Of a stretch of 64,000 nucleotides of DNA, positions 17,395-26,876 are shown in pieces. Position 1 is the stretch's first letter. Every line of letters begins with the position of its first letter. Source of the DNA: Pandoraea communis. GTDB lineage: Bacteria; Pseudomonadota; Gammaproteobacteria; Burkholderiales; Burkholderiaceae. Made by a program: the position numbers and the translations under genes. The notes below the pieces were generated by a model. It did no database searches. It was given only the letters and a program-made list of their open reading frames with translations, and was not told the DNA's origin. The stretch spans positions 124,001-188,000 of the forward strand of contig NZ_CABPSJ010000002.1 in the NCBI RefSeq assembly GCF_902459745.1. The letters run 5' to 3'.

Positions 17395-19983
17395 CTAGTA
17401 GATGTCGCGGCGATACCGCCCCTGCGCCGACAAGTCGAGCAGGACGTCTGCGCCAATCGCGTCGGCCAGCGCGGCATCCACCGCGGGGGCCATGCCGGCG
17501 AGGCTGCCGCACACGTAGATCGATGCGCCGTTTGCCACCCAGGCCGCAATGTCTTGCGCCGCCTCGCGAACCCGGTCCTGCACATAAATGCGCTGCGCCT
17601 GATCGCGCGAATACACCTGGTCGAGGCGTGCAATGCCGCCCTGCGCATGCCACTCGCGCAAGGTCGTCTCGTGGAAACCGTCATGTGCCGCCTGACGCTC
17701 GCCAAAGATAAGCCAGTTGCGCACGTGCCCTTGGGCGATTCGCTCGGCAAGGTGCGCGCGCAGTCCCGCCAGCCCCGTGCCATTGCCGATCAGGATCATG
17801 CCGCGCGCGTCTGCCGGGCCATGAAAACCGGGGTTCGAGCGCACACGCATCGTCACGCTTTCGCCCAACGCCACGCCATCGGTGAGCCAGCCGGAGCCCA
17901 GCCCCAGCGCCCCCTCGGAGTGACGCGTCTGGCGCACGAGCAACATCAGCCGGCCTTCGTCCGGTGTCGACGCAATCGAGTATTCACGCTCAGGCAGCGG
18001 CGCCAGACGATCCAGCCAGTCCTGCAGATCGATCCCCGCCGGCGGGACGGCATCGGGGATCACGCGCTCGCGCAGCGCTTCGCCCAGTGTTGCGTCGCGG
18101 CCGGCGGCACGTACCCGTACGTCGGACGTCCAGACGCTGCCAGCAAGAAAATGCTCGATGCGCGCGGCGGTATGACGCGGCAGCACCTCGACCAGATCGC
18201 CCGCCACCCATTTGGCACCCGGCGGCGGCGTGAAGGCCAGATGATAGGCCGGCAAACCGGCGCTGCCCGGATTGAGCAGTTCTCGCTCGGCCAGCGGCCA
18301 CGACGCAAAGCGCGGCCCATCGCCGGTCATCGGCGACACCAGCGGACGGCCCAGCCATTCGCCAAGCCGTTCCTGCCAGCGTGCCCATGCCCCCGGATCG
18401 CCCCGGTCGACTTCGATGGGCTCGAATGCCGCCACCCCGCCCTGTGCCCGCAGCCAGCCATCGAGCTTGCGACCGAATCCGCAGAATCGGTCGTAATGGC
18501 TGTCACCCAGCGAGAGCATTGCGAAACGCAACGTCGGCAGCGTCATCGCCTGATTCATCAGTTGCTGCGCAAACTGGCGCGCGCTGTCGGGTGGCTCGCC
18601 GTCGCCAAACGTGCTGACGATGAACAACGCCCGCTTGGCCGTGCCCAGTTGTGCCTGACCGATACGGGCGAGCGGCTGAATCTGCGCCGGCACGCCTGCC
18701 CCCTGCAACATGCCTGCCGTCTGCCAGGCGAGGCCCTCGGCCACGCCGCTTTGGCTTGCGTAGCCGATCAGCACCCCCTCTTCGGCAAGCGACGCGCCCA
18801 CCGGTGCCCGCGGGCCGTGTTTCACCTCGACCGGGCGCGACGCCGCCAATGCACGCTTCTTCTTGCGGCGGTCGAGATAGAGCATCCAGCCGGTGACAAA
18901 GAACACCGGCATCATCAGGCTCGAAAACATCATCACGATGATGCCGGCCTGCCCGAAGAAGCTGCCGCGATGCAACGCATAGATGCTTGTCATCAACTGG
19001 CCGCCCGTCGTTTTGTCCTCGTAGCGGTCTTCGTTGCGAATCTCGCCGGACGCCGCGTCCACATCCATGCGGCTGAACGCCCGCTCATGCGGCACCGACT
19101 TCTCCAGCCACGTCACCTGAAACGATCCGCCGGGCTTTTGCGCCGGGCGCAGATAAACCTTCGTAAAATCCGGCACGCGGGCGGTAAAACTGCGCCACAC
19201 CGTGTCTATGCCGTCTGCCGACGTCGAAGCCAGATCAGGCAACGCCGCCTTCGTACCCTCGCCCTTCCTGGCCTTCTTCGGCTCGGCAGCCGGCTTGTTG
19301 CGTACGGGCTGCGGCACGCCGGCTATCGAGAACAGCATGCCGCGCCACCAGTCGTACGACCAGTAGAGGCCGGTCGTGGCCGACAGCAGATACGGCACTA
19401 GCACCACCGTGCCGATCACCGCGTGCAGATTCCAGAGAAACGGCCGCCCGCGCTTCTTGAAGTCGATATGGAGCCAGGCGCGCCAGTTGCCGACCCGGCG
19501 CGGCCAGCGCAAATACAACCCGCTCAGGGCCAACAGGAACAGCAGCAGCGTGGCCGCTGCCGTGATCTGCTTGCCGATTCCGTCCACGGTCAGGAAGCGG
19601 TGAACATCCATGATGAAGCGGAAGACGATATCGGCCCGCGAGCGGCCAAGCATCTGCCCGGTATAAGGGTCGACGAAGTACGTCTCGCCGCGTGTCCCAT
19701 CGCCAATCGACAGCCGTACGCCAACAGCGTCTTCCGGCGCGCGCGTCACTGTCACGAGCAGAATGCGACGGTCGGGCGCCGCAGCGCGCACCCGCGAGAT
19801 CAGCTCGGGAACGGGCAGCGGTGGCGTGTCGCGCACCGCCACGGTCATTACCCCCGGACTGAAAGCCCGGGTAAGCTCTTCATAATAAGAAAGCAGCGCG
19901 CCGGTGAAACCGACCACTGCGAGCACCAGTCCGGCGGTAATGCCGAAGCACCAGTGCAACTGAAACCACAGTCTTTTCGTCAT
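17395..19983 (-). CDS. PepSY membrane / flavodoxin / FAD-NAD(P) reductase fusion
   Basis: Protein of 862 residues from the ATG at 19983, which has GGACGA upstream; a GTG six codons earlier is possible. The N-terminal half is a PepSY-associated membrane module with helices near residues 10-35, 130-160, 185-215 and 355-380. Its His residues (QLHWCFG, MDVHRFL, NLHAVIG, ALHRGSF) could ligate haem. From about residue 400 there is a flavodoxin domain (IGYASQSGVAEG, STFGDGEPPDSA, LSLGDSHYDRFC). A CysJ-like FAD and NAD(P) reductase follows (REYSIASTP, ILIGNGTGLAGLRAHL, YVCGSLAGMAPAV). It probably moves electrons from NADPH through FAD and FMN across the membrane, for example to reduce ferric siderophore. 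A Fur box lies upstream. The substrate is inferred. Confidence 0.87.
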   Translation of the reverse strand: MTKRLWFQLHWCFGITAGLVLAVVGFTGALLSYYEELTRAFSPGVMTVAVRDTPPLPVPELISRVRAAAPDRRILLVTVTRAPEDAVGVRLSIGDGTRGETYFVDPYTGQMLGRSRADIVFRFIMDVHRFLTVDGIGKQITAAATLLLFLLALSGLYLRWPRRVGNWRAWLHIDFKKRGRPFLWNLHAVIGTVVLVPYLLSATTGLYWSYDWWRGMLFSIAGVPQPVRNKPAAEPKKARKGEGTKAALPDLASTSADGIDTVWRSFTARVPDFTKVYLRPAQKPGGSFQVTWLEKSVPHERAFSRMDVDAASGEIRNEDRYEDKTTGGQLMTSIYALHRGSFFGQAGIIVMMFSSLMMPVFFVTGWMLYLDRRKKKRALAASRPVEVKHGPRAPVGASLAEEGVLIGYASQSGVAEGLAWQTAGMLQGAGVPAQIQPLARIGQAQLGTAKRALFIVSTFGDGEPPDSARQFAQQLMNQAMTLPTLRFAMLSLGDSHYDRFCGFGRKLDGWLRAQGGVAAFEPIEVDRGDPGAWARWQERLGEWLGRPLVSPMTGDGPRFASWPLAERELLNPGSAGLPAYHLAFTPPPGAKWVAGDLVEVLPRHTAARIEHFLAGSVWTSDVRVRAAGRDATLGEALRERVIPDAVPPAGIDLQDWLDRLAPLPEREYSIASTPDEGRLMLLVRQTRHSEGALGLGSGWLTDGVALGESVTMRVRSNPGFHGPADARGMILIGNGTGLAGLRAHLAERIAQGHVRNWLIFGERQAAHDGFHETTLREWHAQGGIARLDQVYSRDQAQRIYVQDRVREAAQDIAAWVANGASIYVCGSLAGMAPAVDAALADAIGADVLLDLSAQGRYRRDIY

Positions 19984-20001
19984 TGTTGTCGTCCAACGCA
20001 C

Positions 20002-20340
20002 GTCCGTGCGCCGGCGGTGGCGCGTGCGTGGCAGGTGTGCCGTGCCGCAATCCCCGATGGACCACTTTGCGGCAATTACGGAATGTTATTGCAAACGATT
20101 CTCATATTCAATACCTACTTATCCTTCCCTCCCTTGTAGGCCCCATCCGACAGGAATTTCATAGAAAAGACGACCCCCCGTCGCTTTTTGAACGATTAGG
20201 ATGAATTTATCGGCGCGGATGTCCGCGCTCCCGCCCACCGAACCGCCGCAAGTCACATCTCGTCCACCGTCCCGCTGCGCCCGCCGCACGGCCCCGGATA
20301 CGACTTCCCGACCTGCGGCACGACAGCGAGACGGAGTGCC
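20002..20340. other. Divergent intergenic region between PepSY reductase and otsB
   Basis: 339 bases without a convincing gene. It holds the Fur-box candidate at 20091-20109. The AT-richer stretch 20075-20220 is the probable promoter zone for the reductase gene. I could not assign a clear promoter for otsB; a GGAG lies 4 bases before its ATG. Confidence 0.6.
20091..20109 (-). promoter_or_regulatory. Fur box
   Basis: Read on the minus strand, the 19 bases GAATATGAGAATCGTTTGC match the classical Fur consensus GATAATGATAATCATTATC at 13 of 19 positions, including the TGA.AATC core. It is about 108 bases upstream of the PepSY-flavodoxin reductase start, so iron repression of that gene is likely. 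Confidence 0.65.
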
Positions 20341-21162
20341 ATGCAACCCTTAGCGTCTTCGCTTTACGCCTCGCCGACGACGACACCGGCCGACATGTGC
20401 GATGCCGACGTTGCCACGGTGGCATTCTTCTTCGATCTCGACGGCACGCTAGCGCCGCTAGCCCCCCGTCCCGACGCGGTCCGGCTGCCGCGCGACACCG
20501 CCAGCGTGCTGGCCCGCCTGCTCGAGCGTACGAACGGCGCCATCGCGGTCGTCTCGGGGCGTGCCATCGACGAGATCGACGGCCTGCTCGCCCCGCTGCG
20601 CGTGGCCGCTGCCGGTCTGCACGGTGCCGAAATCCGTCATGCCGACGGGGAACTGATCCGGGCCGAGGGTCACGCTATCGACACGGTCCTGATCGCGGCG
20701 ATGGTCTCGCCGCTGCATGCGCTTGTCGCCCTGCATCCCGGCCTGCTGCTGGAAAACAAGGGCAGCGCGCTCGCGCTGCATTACCGCAGTGCGCCCGAGT
20801 TGGCGGGCTTGGCACACGACGCGATGCGCGCGCTGGCCAATCTGCATGCCGAGCGCTTCGTGCTGCAACCCGGCAAGTTTGTCTTCGAATTGCGGCCGCG
20901 CCACGTCAGCAAGGGCCGCGCTATCACCACGCTACTGAAGGAGGTTCCATTCGCCGGGCGAACGCCACTGTTCGCCGGCGACGATCTGACCGACGAGGCC
21001 GGATTTGCAGACGTGAATGCGCTGGGTGGCATCACGATCAAGATCGGTCAGGGAGAGACTTGCGCCCATCACCGGTTACCGTCGCCGGAAGCGCTTACGG
21101 CTTGGCTGCTGACATTGCGCCATACCTCCCCGCCCCAACCCTCACAGGAGAATGGAGTATGA
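20341..21162 (+). CDS. otsB: Trehalose-6-phosphate phosphatase
   Basis: 273-residue HAD-family phosphatase. The nucleophile motif is FFFDLDGTLAPLAPRPD; the middle shows VVSGRAIDEIDGLL, and the metal motif is LFAGDDLTDEAGF. It removes phosphate from trehalose-6-phosphate, the last step of OtsAB trehalose synthesis used in osmotic and desiccation stress. The stop overlaps the otsA start by four bases (ATGA), so the pair is translationally coupled. Confidence 0.93.
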   Translation: MQPLASSLYASPTTTPADMCDADVATVAFFFDLDGTLAPLAPRPDAVRLPRDTASVLARLLERTNGAIAVVSGRAIDEIDGLLAPLRVAAAGLHGAEIRHADGELIRAEGHAIDTVLIAAMVSPLHALVALHPGLLLENKGSALALHYRSAPELAGLAHDAMRALANLHAERFVLQPGKFVFELRPRHVSKGRAITTLLKEVPFAGRTPLFAGDDLTDEAGFADVNALGGITIKIGQGETCAHHRLPSPEALTAWLLTLRHTSPPQPSQENGV

Positions 21163-22580
21163 GTCGCTTAGTCATCGTGTCGAACCGGGTTGCCCCGATC
21201 ACCGAAGGCAAACCTACCGCCGGCGGTCTTGCCATCGGCGTGTTCGACGCACTCAAGGACACCGGAGGCATGTGGTTCGGCTGGAACGGAGAAATCAACG
21301 CCGAACCGGCGAGCGCGCCCGAGATCGCCCGTCGCAACAACGTCACCTTCGCTACCGTGCCGCTCACGCGCCGCGACTACAACACGTACTACCGCGGCTT
21401 TTCGAACGCTACCCTGTGGCCGACGTTTCACTATCGCGACGACCTCGCGCGCTATCAGCGTGACGACTACAACGGCTACCGCCATGTCAACGCACGTTTC
21501 GCCGGGTTGCTCGCACCACTGCTCAAGCATGACGATCTGATCTGGGTTCACGATTACCATTTGCTACCGTTCGCGCAAGTCTGCCGTCACATCGGGCTAA
21601 AGCAGCGGCTCGGCTTCTTCCTGCATATCCCGTTCCCGTCGCCGCAAGTGCTCATGACCGTGCCGCCGCACGACGCCCTGGTACGCGCGATGTGCGAATA
21701 CGATCTCGTCGGCTTCCAGACCGAAACCGACCGCACGGCCTTTACCGACTACCTGGTTCGGCATGCCGGGGGCACGCTGCACGACGGTGGCACGGTCACC
21801 GTCTACGACCGGACCCTGCTCACGGGCGTCTATCCGATCGGCGTGTATCCCGACGAGATTCAACAGCAGGCGACCGCCCGCGCCACGGTCAAACACATCC
21901 TCGATCTGAAGCAAGGGTTGCAGGAACGCAAGCTCATCATGAGTGTGGATCGTCTGGACTACTCGAAGGGGATGCTGGAACGATTCCGTGCCTTCGAGCG
22001 CTTGCTGGAACTGTGGCCTAACCAGCAAGGGACGGTGAGCTTCGTACAGGTCGCGCCGCCGAGCCGCTCGGACGTGGCGGGATATGGCGAGATCCGGCGT
22101 CAGTTGGAAACCGAGGCGGGCCATATCAACGGCCGCTTCTCCGATCTGGCCTGGACACCGCTTCGCTACATCAACAAACGTTACGATCACGAGGTGTTGA
22201 TGTCGTTTTTCCGCGCATCGCAAGTGGGCTACGTCACGCCGCTGCGCGACGGCATGAATCTCGTGGCGAAGGAGTACGTTGCTTCGCAAGACCCTGCGGA
22301 CCCCGGCGTGCTGGTGCTGTCGTGCTTCGCGGGCGCTGCACAGGAACTCGACGGTGCATTGATCGTGAATCCGTACGATATCGACGGAATGGCCGAAGCG
22401 CTGCGCACGGCGCTGAACATGTCGCTGTCCGAGCGGCAAGCGCGCCACGCCACCATGATGCTGACGTTGCGCGAGCATAATCTGTCGACGTGGCGCGACC
22501 GCTTCATCGCCGACCTTCGTGCACCGAAAGGCACCGTCAAGCCAGCCCTGTTGCGCCGACCGCAACCGGCTGCGGCATGA
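21159..22580 (+). CDS. otsA: Trehalose-6-phosphate synthase
   Basis: 473-residue GT20 glycosyltransferase that joins glucose from UDP-glucose to glucose-6-phosphate. Recognised by [14 protein letters not shown] at the start, [34 protein letters not shown], the [14 protein letters not shown] motif and [16 protein letters not shown] near the C-terminus. The start was set by the ATGA overlap with otsB. The open frame upstream is a shadow of otsB. A crotonase gene follows within 36 bases. Confidence 0.95.
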   Translation: MSRLVIVSNRVAPITEGKPTAGGLAIGVFDALKDTGGMWFGWNGEINAEPASAPEIARRNNVTFATVPLTRRDYNTYYRGFSNATLWPTFHYRDDLARYQRDDYNGYRHVNARFAGLLAPLLKHDDLIWVHDYHLLPFAQVCRHIGLKQRLGFFLHIPFPSPQVLMTVPPHDALVRAMCEYDLVGFQTETDRTAFTDYLVRHAGGTLHDGGTVTVYDRTLLTGVYPIGVYPDEIQQQATARATVKHILDLKQGLQERKLIMSVDRLDYSKGMLERFRAFERLLELWPNQQGTVSFVQVAPPSRSDVAGYGEIRRQLETEAGHINGRFSDLAWTPLRYINKRYDHEVLMSFFRASQVGYVTPLRDGMNLVAKEYVASQDPADPGVLVLSCFAGAAQELDGALIVNPYDIDGMAEALRTALNMSLSERQARHATMMLTLREHNLSTWRDRFIADLRAPKGTVKPALLRRPQPAAA

Positions 22581-22615
22581 CGAAGGGGGCAGCCCCCGCC
22601 GCAAGGAGCCATGCC

Positions 22616-23425
22616 ATGAGCCAACACGCCCCCTCGCCGAGCCCCCCGTGCGTCGAAGTCGAGACCGAAGGGCCGGTGACTATCATCACGCTCGCGCGTG
22701 CGGCACGGCGCAATGCGGTTGACCGCCACGTGGCCGCCGCGCTGCGTGACGCCTTGCTGACCTTCGAGCAAGACGACAGCGCCAGCGTCGCCGTGCTGTG
22801 CGGCAAGGGTGCGTCGTTCTGTTCGGGTGCCGACCTCTCGGCGTTCGACGACCCCGAACGCCGCAACGAGGTCACGCCCGATGGCAGCGGCGACGGCCCG
22901 ATGGGACTCACACGCCGGCATCTGGACAAGCCCGTGGTTGCGGCCGTCAGCGGTCACGCCGTGGCTGGTGGATTGGAACTGGCACTGTGGTGCGACCTGC
23001 GGGTGGCAGACGACTCGGCAACGTTCGGCGTCTTCTGCCGGCGCTTCGGCGTGCCACTCATCGACGGCGGCACGGTGCGTCTGCCCAGACTGATCGGCAT
23101 GAGCCGTGCGCTCGACATGATCCTCACGGGACGCGCTGTCGGCGCACAGGAAGCCTACGAGATCGGACTGGTGAACCGGCTGGTGCCGGAAGGCATGGCA
23201 CGCCAGGGCGCGCTCGCGCTGGCGCAACAACTCGCCGCGCTGCCGCAAGGTGCGCTGCGCGCCGACCGCCGGGCGGCTTACGCGCAATGGGATATGTCGC
23301 TGGAAGCGGCGCTGCGCCAGGAAGGCGCTGCCGGACATGCGGTGGTGTTCTCTGAGGGCATCGCCGGTGCCCGCGAGTTTCTCGGCGGCGTTGGCCGCCA
23401 CGGTGCGCCGCGCGACAAGCCGTAA
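22616..23425 (+). CDS. Crotonase/enoyl-CoA hydratase family protein, second catalytic Glu missing
   Basis: 269 residues. Crotonase fold with the oxyanion-hole segment [15 protein letters not shown] and the helix [17 protein letters not shown], which keeps the first catalytic Glu. Where hydratases have the second Glu ([15 protein letters not shown]), this protein reads [19 protein letters not shown], aligning Cys with that Glu. It is therefore probably not a standard enoyl-CoA hydratase; isomerase, hydrolase or another CoA-thioester chemistry is possible. The start at 22616 has AAGGAG 7 bases upstream; an alternative ATG at 22577 overlaps the otsA stop. Tight spacing suggests cotranscription with otsBA, an unexplained pairing. 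Confidence 0.85.
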   Translation: MSQHAPSPSPPCVEVETEGPVTIITLARAARRNAVDRHVAAALRDALLTFEQDDSASVAVLCGKGASFCSGADLSAFDDPERRNEVTPDGSGDGPMGLTRRHLDKPVVAAVSGHAVAGGLELALWCDLRVADDSATFGVFCRRFGVPLIDGGTVRLPRLIGMSRALDMILTGRAVGAQEAYEIGLVNRLVPEGMARQGALALAQQLAALPQGALRADRRAAYAQWDMSLEAALRQEGAAGHAVVFSEGIAGAREFLGGVGRHGAPRDKP

Positions 23426-23458
23426 CCGGCTGTGCCGTCGCGGCGACGCCCGGTCGTC

Positions 23459-24133
23459 TTACTTACCTGCCGGACGCGACTGCTGCACCTGTTCAAGGCG
23501 CTTGCGCAGACCGTCCGCGATTTCCTTCTGATTCGCCTGCGTGGCAAAGTCGATGGCCGACAACCCGATCTGGTTCTTCAAGCGCACATCCGCGCCGCCA
23601 TCGAGCAGCACCTTGCATGTCGTGATGTGCCCGCCGCGCGCTGCCATCATGAGCGGCGTGGTGCCATTGGGCGACTCCGCATCGACGTAAGCCGAGGCAT
23701 CGAGCAGGATCTTCACGATGTCGTCATGCCCATTGGTCGCCGCGTAATGCAGCGGAGCCCAGCCCTTCTTGTTGACCTCCGCATCCTTGTCGATCAGCAA
23801 CTTGACCATCGGCGCGAGGCCTTGCAGCGAGGCGATCATCATGGCGTTCTCGCCTGCCGCGTTGCTGGCGTCGAGATCCGTGCGTTTGTCTTCGATCAGC
23901 AGGCGAGCAACATCGACCGACTTCTCGCGCATCGCGATCACCAGCAGCGGATTGCCCTTCTCGTCCGTCGAGTTCGGATCGACGCCCGCCTTCAGTGCCT
24001 GCGCGACAGCCTTCGTATCGTTGAAGACGACCGCCTTGACCAATGCGGAGTTGGACGTGGCGGCCGTGGCACACGCGGTCAGCCAAAGCACACTGAGTAA
24101 CATCCAGGCTCGGATCATCGAAAATTTGCGCAT
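23459..24133 (-). CDS. Ankyrin-repeat lipoprotein
   Basis: 224 residues. The N-terminus is a lipoprotein signal with lipobox LTAC (MIRAWMLLSVLWLTACATA), so it should be anchored to a membrane from the periplasmic side. Five or so ankyrin repeats follow: NPLLVIAMREKSVDVARLL, NAMMIASLQGLAPMVKLL, APLHYAATNGHDDIVKILL and TPLMMAARGGHITTCKVLL, then a final partial repeat. The ATG at 24133 has CAGGAG upstream. Ankyrin proteins bind partner proteins; the partner is unknown. It lies 67 bases after tatD and may be cotranscribed with it. Confidence 0.87.
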   Translation of the reverse strand: MRKFSMIRAWMLLSVLWLTACATAATSNSALVKAVVFNDTKAVAQALKAGVDPNSTDEKGNPLLVIAMREKSVDVARLLIEDKRTDLDASNAAGENAMMIASLQGLAPMVKLLIDKDAEVNKKGWAPLHYAATNGHDDIVKILLDASAYVDAESPNGTTPLMMAARGGHITTCKVLLDGGADVRLKNQIGLSAIDFATQANQKEIADGLRKRLEQVQQSRPAGK

Positions 24134-24200
24134 CGGGGGGCTCCTGTCGGTAGTCCGTTGAATAACGTTAGGGGAAATTCGGTCAATCGGATGATGCGGG

Positions 24201-24983
24201 TCAGTGCTTTGCGGTCGCGAACAGGCGGAAAAAGTTCTCCGTCGTCGCATCGGCAATCTTCTGCAGGGGCTCGCCGCGCAAGTCGGCGATGAACTCGGCC
24301 ACATGGCGCACGTAGCCGGGTTGATTGAGCTTACCGCGATAAGGTACGGGGGCGAGATATGGCGAATCCGTCTCGATCAGCATGCGCTCAAGCGGCACGC
24401 GTCGCGCCACGTCCTGCAAATCGCGCGCGCTTTTGAACGTGACGATGCCCGAGAACGAGATATAGAAATTCTGATCGAGTGCGCCCTGTGCAACATCCCA
24501 GCTCTCGGTGAAGCAGTGCATCACCCCTGCGGGCTCGCCGGCCTGCTCTTCGCGCATGATGCGCAACGTGTCGTCAGCGGCCGAGCGTGTGTGAATGATG
24601 AGCGGTTTGCCCGTGACGCGCGCCGCGCGAATATGCGTGCGGAAGCGCTCGCGCTGCCACTCCATCTCCTCGATGCTCCTGCCTTCGAGCCGATAGTAGT
24701 CGAGCCCGGTCTCGCCGATAGCGACCACCTTCGGCGTGGCGGCGAGACGCACGAGATCGTCGACGCTCGGCTCCGGCGTGTCTTCGTAATCGGGATGAAC
24801 CCCCACCGAGGCGTATACGTTCTCGTGCTGCGCCGCGATCTCGAGCACCTGCGGAAGTGTCGGCAGATCGACCGAGACGCACAGGGCGTGGCTCACCTTG
24901 TTCTCGCGCATACGCGCGAGCAGGTCCGGCATCTGCTCGGCCAGTTCCGGGAAATTGATATGACAGTGCGAATCGATGAACAT
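24201..24983 (-). CDS. tatD: TatD family metal-dependent DNase/hydrolase
   Basis: 260 residues. TIM-barrel metal-ligand motifs are in order: FIDSHCHINF, the Glu of GETGLDYY, IIHTRSA, HCFTE and ETDSPYLAP. Family members show 3'-5' exonuclease or DNase activity and the related YcfH group lies next to holB in many proteobacteria, as here (29 bases from holB). The ATG at 24983 was chosen because the metal motif normally begins within the first six residues. Confidence 0.92.
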   Translation of the reverse strand: MFIDSHCHINFPELAEQMPDLLARMRENKVSHALCVSVDLPTLPQVLEIAAQHENVYASVGVHPDYEDTPEPSVDDLVRLAATPKVVAIGETGLDYYRLEGRSIEEMEWQRERFRTHIRAARVTGKPLIIHTRSAADDTLRIMREEQAGEPAGVMHCFTESWDVAQGALDQNFYISFSGIVTFKSARDLQDVARRVPLERMLIETDSPYLAPVPYRGKLNQPGYVRHVAEFIADLRGEPLQKIADATTENFFRLFATAKH

Positions 24984-25011
24984 GATGTGCGATCGGTGCC
25001 GGTGGCCTGCA

Positions 25012-26052
25012 TCAGAGCGATGCCGGTCCGCCAAACAACTGTTTGTATTGCAGGAAGAGCGCCTCGAGCAGCACGCGCGTATTGAGCGGGTGGTTCTGCA
25101 CCTGACGCTGCTGCGCGAGCTCACGCAGGAAACCCAGCAGGTGAACGTCGTCCGTCATGTCGCCACAACGGCGCAAAGCCTGCGCGTGCCCCGGGAAAAA
25201 GCGGACGGTGCCGGCCATGCGTTCGGCCAGTACATCGAAGCACCAGCGCTGCAACGTCTCCAGAATGCCCGGCAGGCTGCCCTTGTGCAGTTGTTCGGCG
25301 CAGGCGAAGGCGTCGATCGCCGCGCCCTGCGCAAGCTGACCGAGCAGCCAGTCGCGCCAGCCGCGCTCCTCCGGCTCAGCCAGCGCCCGCGCCGCAAGCG
25401 GCGCTCCACCGGCTTCGGCAAGCACGGCGGCGGCCTTGGCCACGTCGAGGCCGGTTTCGGCCATGAGCCATTGCGAGGCCTGAGCGCCGTCCGGGCGCGT
25501 GAGCACCAGACGGCGGCAGCGCGACAGGATGGTCGGCAACAGACGGTCGGGCTGGGTTGTCACCAGCAGGAAGATGACCCCTTCCGGCGGCTCCTCGAGC
25601 GTCTTGAGCAACGCGTTGGCCGCGTGTACGTTGAGCGCCTCGGCCGGATACAGCAGCACGACGCGCAGCCCCTGACGGTGCGATCCGATGCTCGCGAAAT
25701 CGATCACCTCGCGCACCTGCTCGATCTTGATTTCCTTGCTCGGTGTCTTCGTCTTCTTGTCGCCATCCGCTTCGGCGCGAGCCTCGGCCCCCGGCAGGGT
25801 ATCCGCCAGCACCTCAGGGCAGACGGCGCGAAAGTCCGGGTGATTGCCGCTGGCGAGCCACTGGCACGCACCGCAGGTGCCGCACGGCAAATGATCGTCG
25901 CGCGGCGATTCGCACAGCAGTGCCTGCGCGAACGTGCGGGCAAGCTCGACCTCGCCAATGCCCGGCACCGCTTGCAACAGCAGCGCGTGCGGCATCTGGG
26001 CGCGCAGATCGTTAAGGCGTGTCCAGTCCTGTGACTGCCACGGATACAGCAT
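25012..26052 (-). CDS. holB: DNA polymerase III subunit delta prime
   Basis: 346-residue clamp-loader subunit. The AAA-like core begins MLYPWQSQDWTRLNDL. It has a zinc module (CESPRDDHLPCGTCGACQ) and the sensor segment LLKTLEEPPEGVIFLLVT. The P-loop position reads GIGEVELA with no Lys, as is normal for delta prime, which does not hydrolyse ATP. Order tmk-holB-tatD is conserved in proteobacteria. Confidence 0.93.
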   Translation of the reverse strand: MLYPWQSQDWTRLNDLRAQMPHALLLQAVPGIGEVELARTFAQALLCESPRDDHLPCGTCGACQWLASGNHPDFRAVCPEVLADTLPGAEARAEADGDKKTKTPSKEIKIEQVREVIDFASIGSHRQGLRVVLLYPAEALNVHAANALLKTLEEPPEGVIFLLVTTQPDRLLPTILSRCRRLVLTRPDGAQASQWLMAETGLDVAKAAAVLAEAGGAPLAARALAEPEERGWRDWLLGQLAQGAAIDAFACAEQLHKGSLPGILETLQRWCFDVLAERMAGTVRFFPGHAQALRRCGDMTDDVHLLGFLRELAQQRQVQNHPLNTRVLLEALFLQYKQLFGGPASL

Positions 26053-26213
26053 GTAGGCTCCTTGGCCGGAAGCGGCGTCTCGGGCGGAACACCGCGCCTA
26101 AATCGTGGGTAGATCGTGATGCAGCGTTGCCCTTTGCGGGCTGACGATGTCACGATGCCCCACTGGTGTCCTGCTCGTCGATGGAATAAGCGGATTATCG
26201 CGCGTCGGCGCGA

Positions 26214-26876
26214 TCAGTGCCCGGGTAACCCCAGACGGGCGAACACGCCCGCGAGCTGACCGGCAATCGCCTCGATGCTCTGCGCCGCGTCGATCACGAC
26301 AAACCGGCCACCCGCTTCCCCGGCACGGCGCAGGTACTCTTCACGCACGCGCGTGAAGAACGCCGCCGATTCGCGTTCGAATTTGTCGGGTGCTCTGGCG
26401 CCAGCCAGCCGCGCGGCGGCAATCGCCGGATCGAGATCGAACAGGATCGTCAGATCCGGTTGGCGCGTGCCCTGCACCCACCGCTCGAGCGTCGTCAGCT
26501 TGTCGATCGACAGACCGCGCCCGCCACCCTGATACGCAAACGTCGCATCGGTGAAACGGTCGGAGACGACCCAGTCGCCGCGTGCGAGCGCCGGTTCGAT
26601 CACCTTGACCAGATGTTCCCGGCGTCCGGCGAACATCAGCAGCGCCTCCGTCTCGATATCCATCGGCTCATCGAGCACGAGTTTGCGCAGTGCCTCGCCC
26701 AGCGGTGTGCCGCCGGGTTCACGCGTGGCGACGACGTTGCGTCCCACGCTGGCGAGGCCCTGACGCAGCGTGTCGACAAAGGCGTTGACGTGCGTGCTCT
26801 TGCCCGCACCGTCAATGCCCTCGAAAGTCACGAACTTGCCCGGCACCGCTGCCGGGGACACGGAGGATTGCGTCAT
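26214..26876 (-). CDS. tmk: Thymidylate kinase
   Basis: 220 residues. P-loop [11 protein letters not shown], the DR motif in [17 protein letters not shown], and the LID region are visible. It phosphorylates dTMP to dTDP. The start overlaps the mltG stop by four bases; holB follows after 161 bases. Confidence 0.95.
   Translation of the reverse strand: MTQSSVSPAAVPGKFVTFEGIDGAGKSTHVNAFVDTLRQGLASVGRNVVATREPGGTPLGEALRKLVLDEPMDIETEALLMFAGRREHLVKVIEPALARGDWVVSDRFTDATFAYQGGGRGLSIDKLTTLERWVQGTRQPDLTILFDLDPAIAAARLAGARAPDKFERESAAFFTRVREEYLRRAGEAGGRFVVIDAAQSIEAIAGQLAGVFARLGLPGH

Noticed and set aside
17554-19401. 615-codon plus-strand frame opposite the PepSY-flavodoxin gene
   Set aside because: Antisense shadow; no motif and no ribosome site.
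20397-21158. N-terminal extension of otsA within otsB
   Set aside because: The in-frame upstream part is an out-of-frame reading of otsB; the OtsA N-terminus ([10 protein letters not shown]) begins at 21159 with an ATGA overlap.
25950-26010. HolB lacks the Walker A Lys
   Set aside because: Delta prime subunits normally lack a working P-loop, so this is not unusual, unlike the LivF change.
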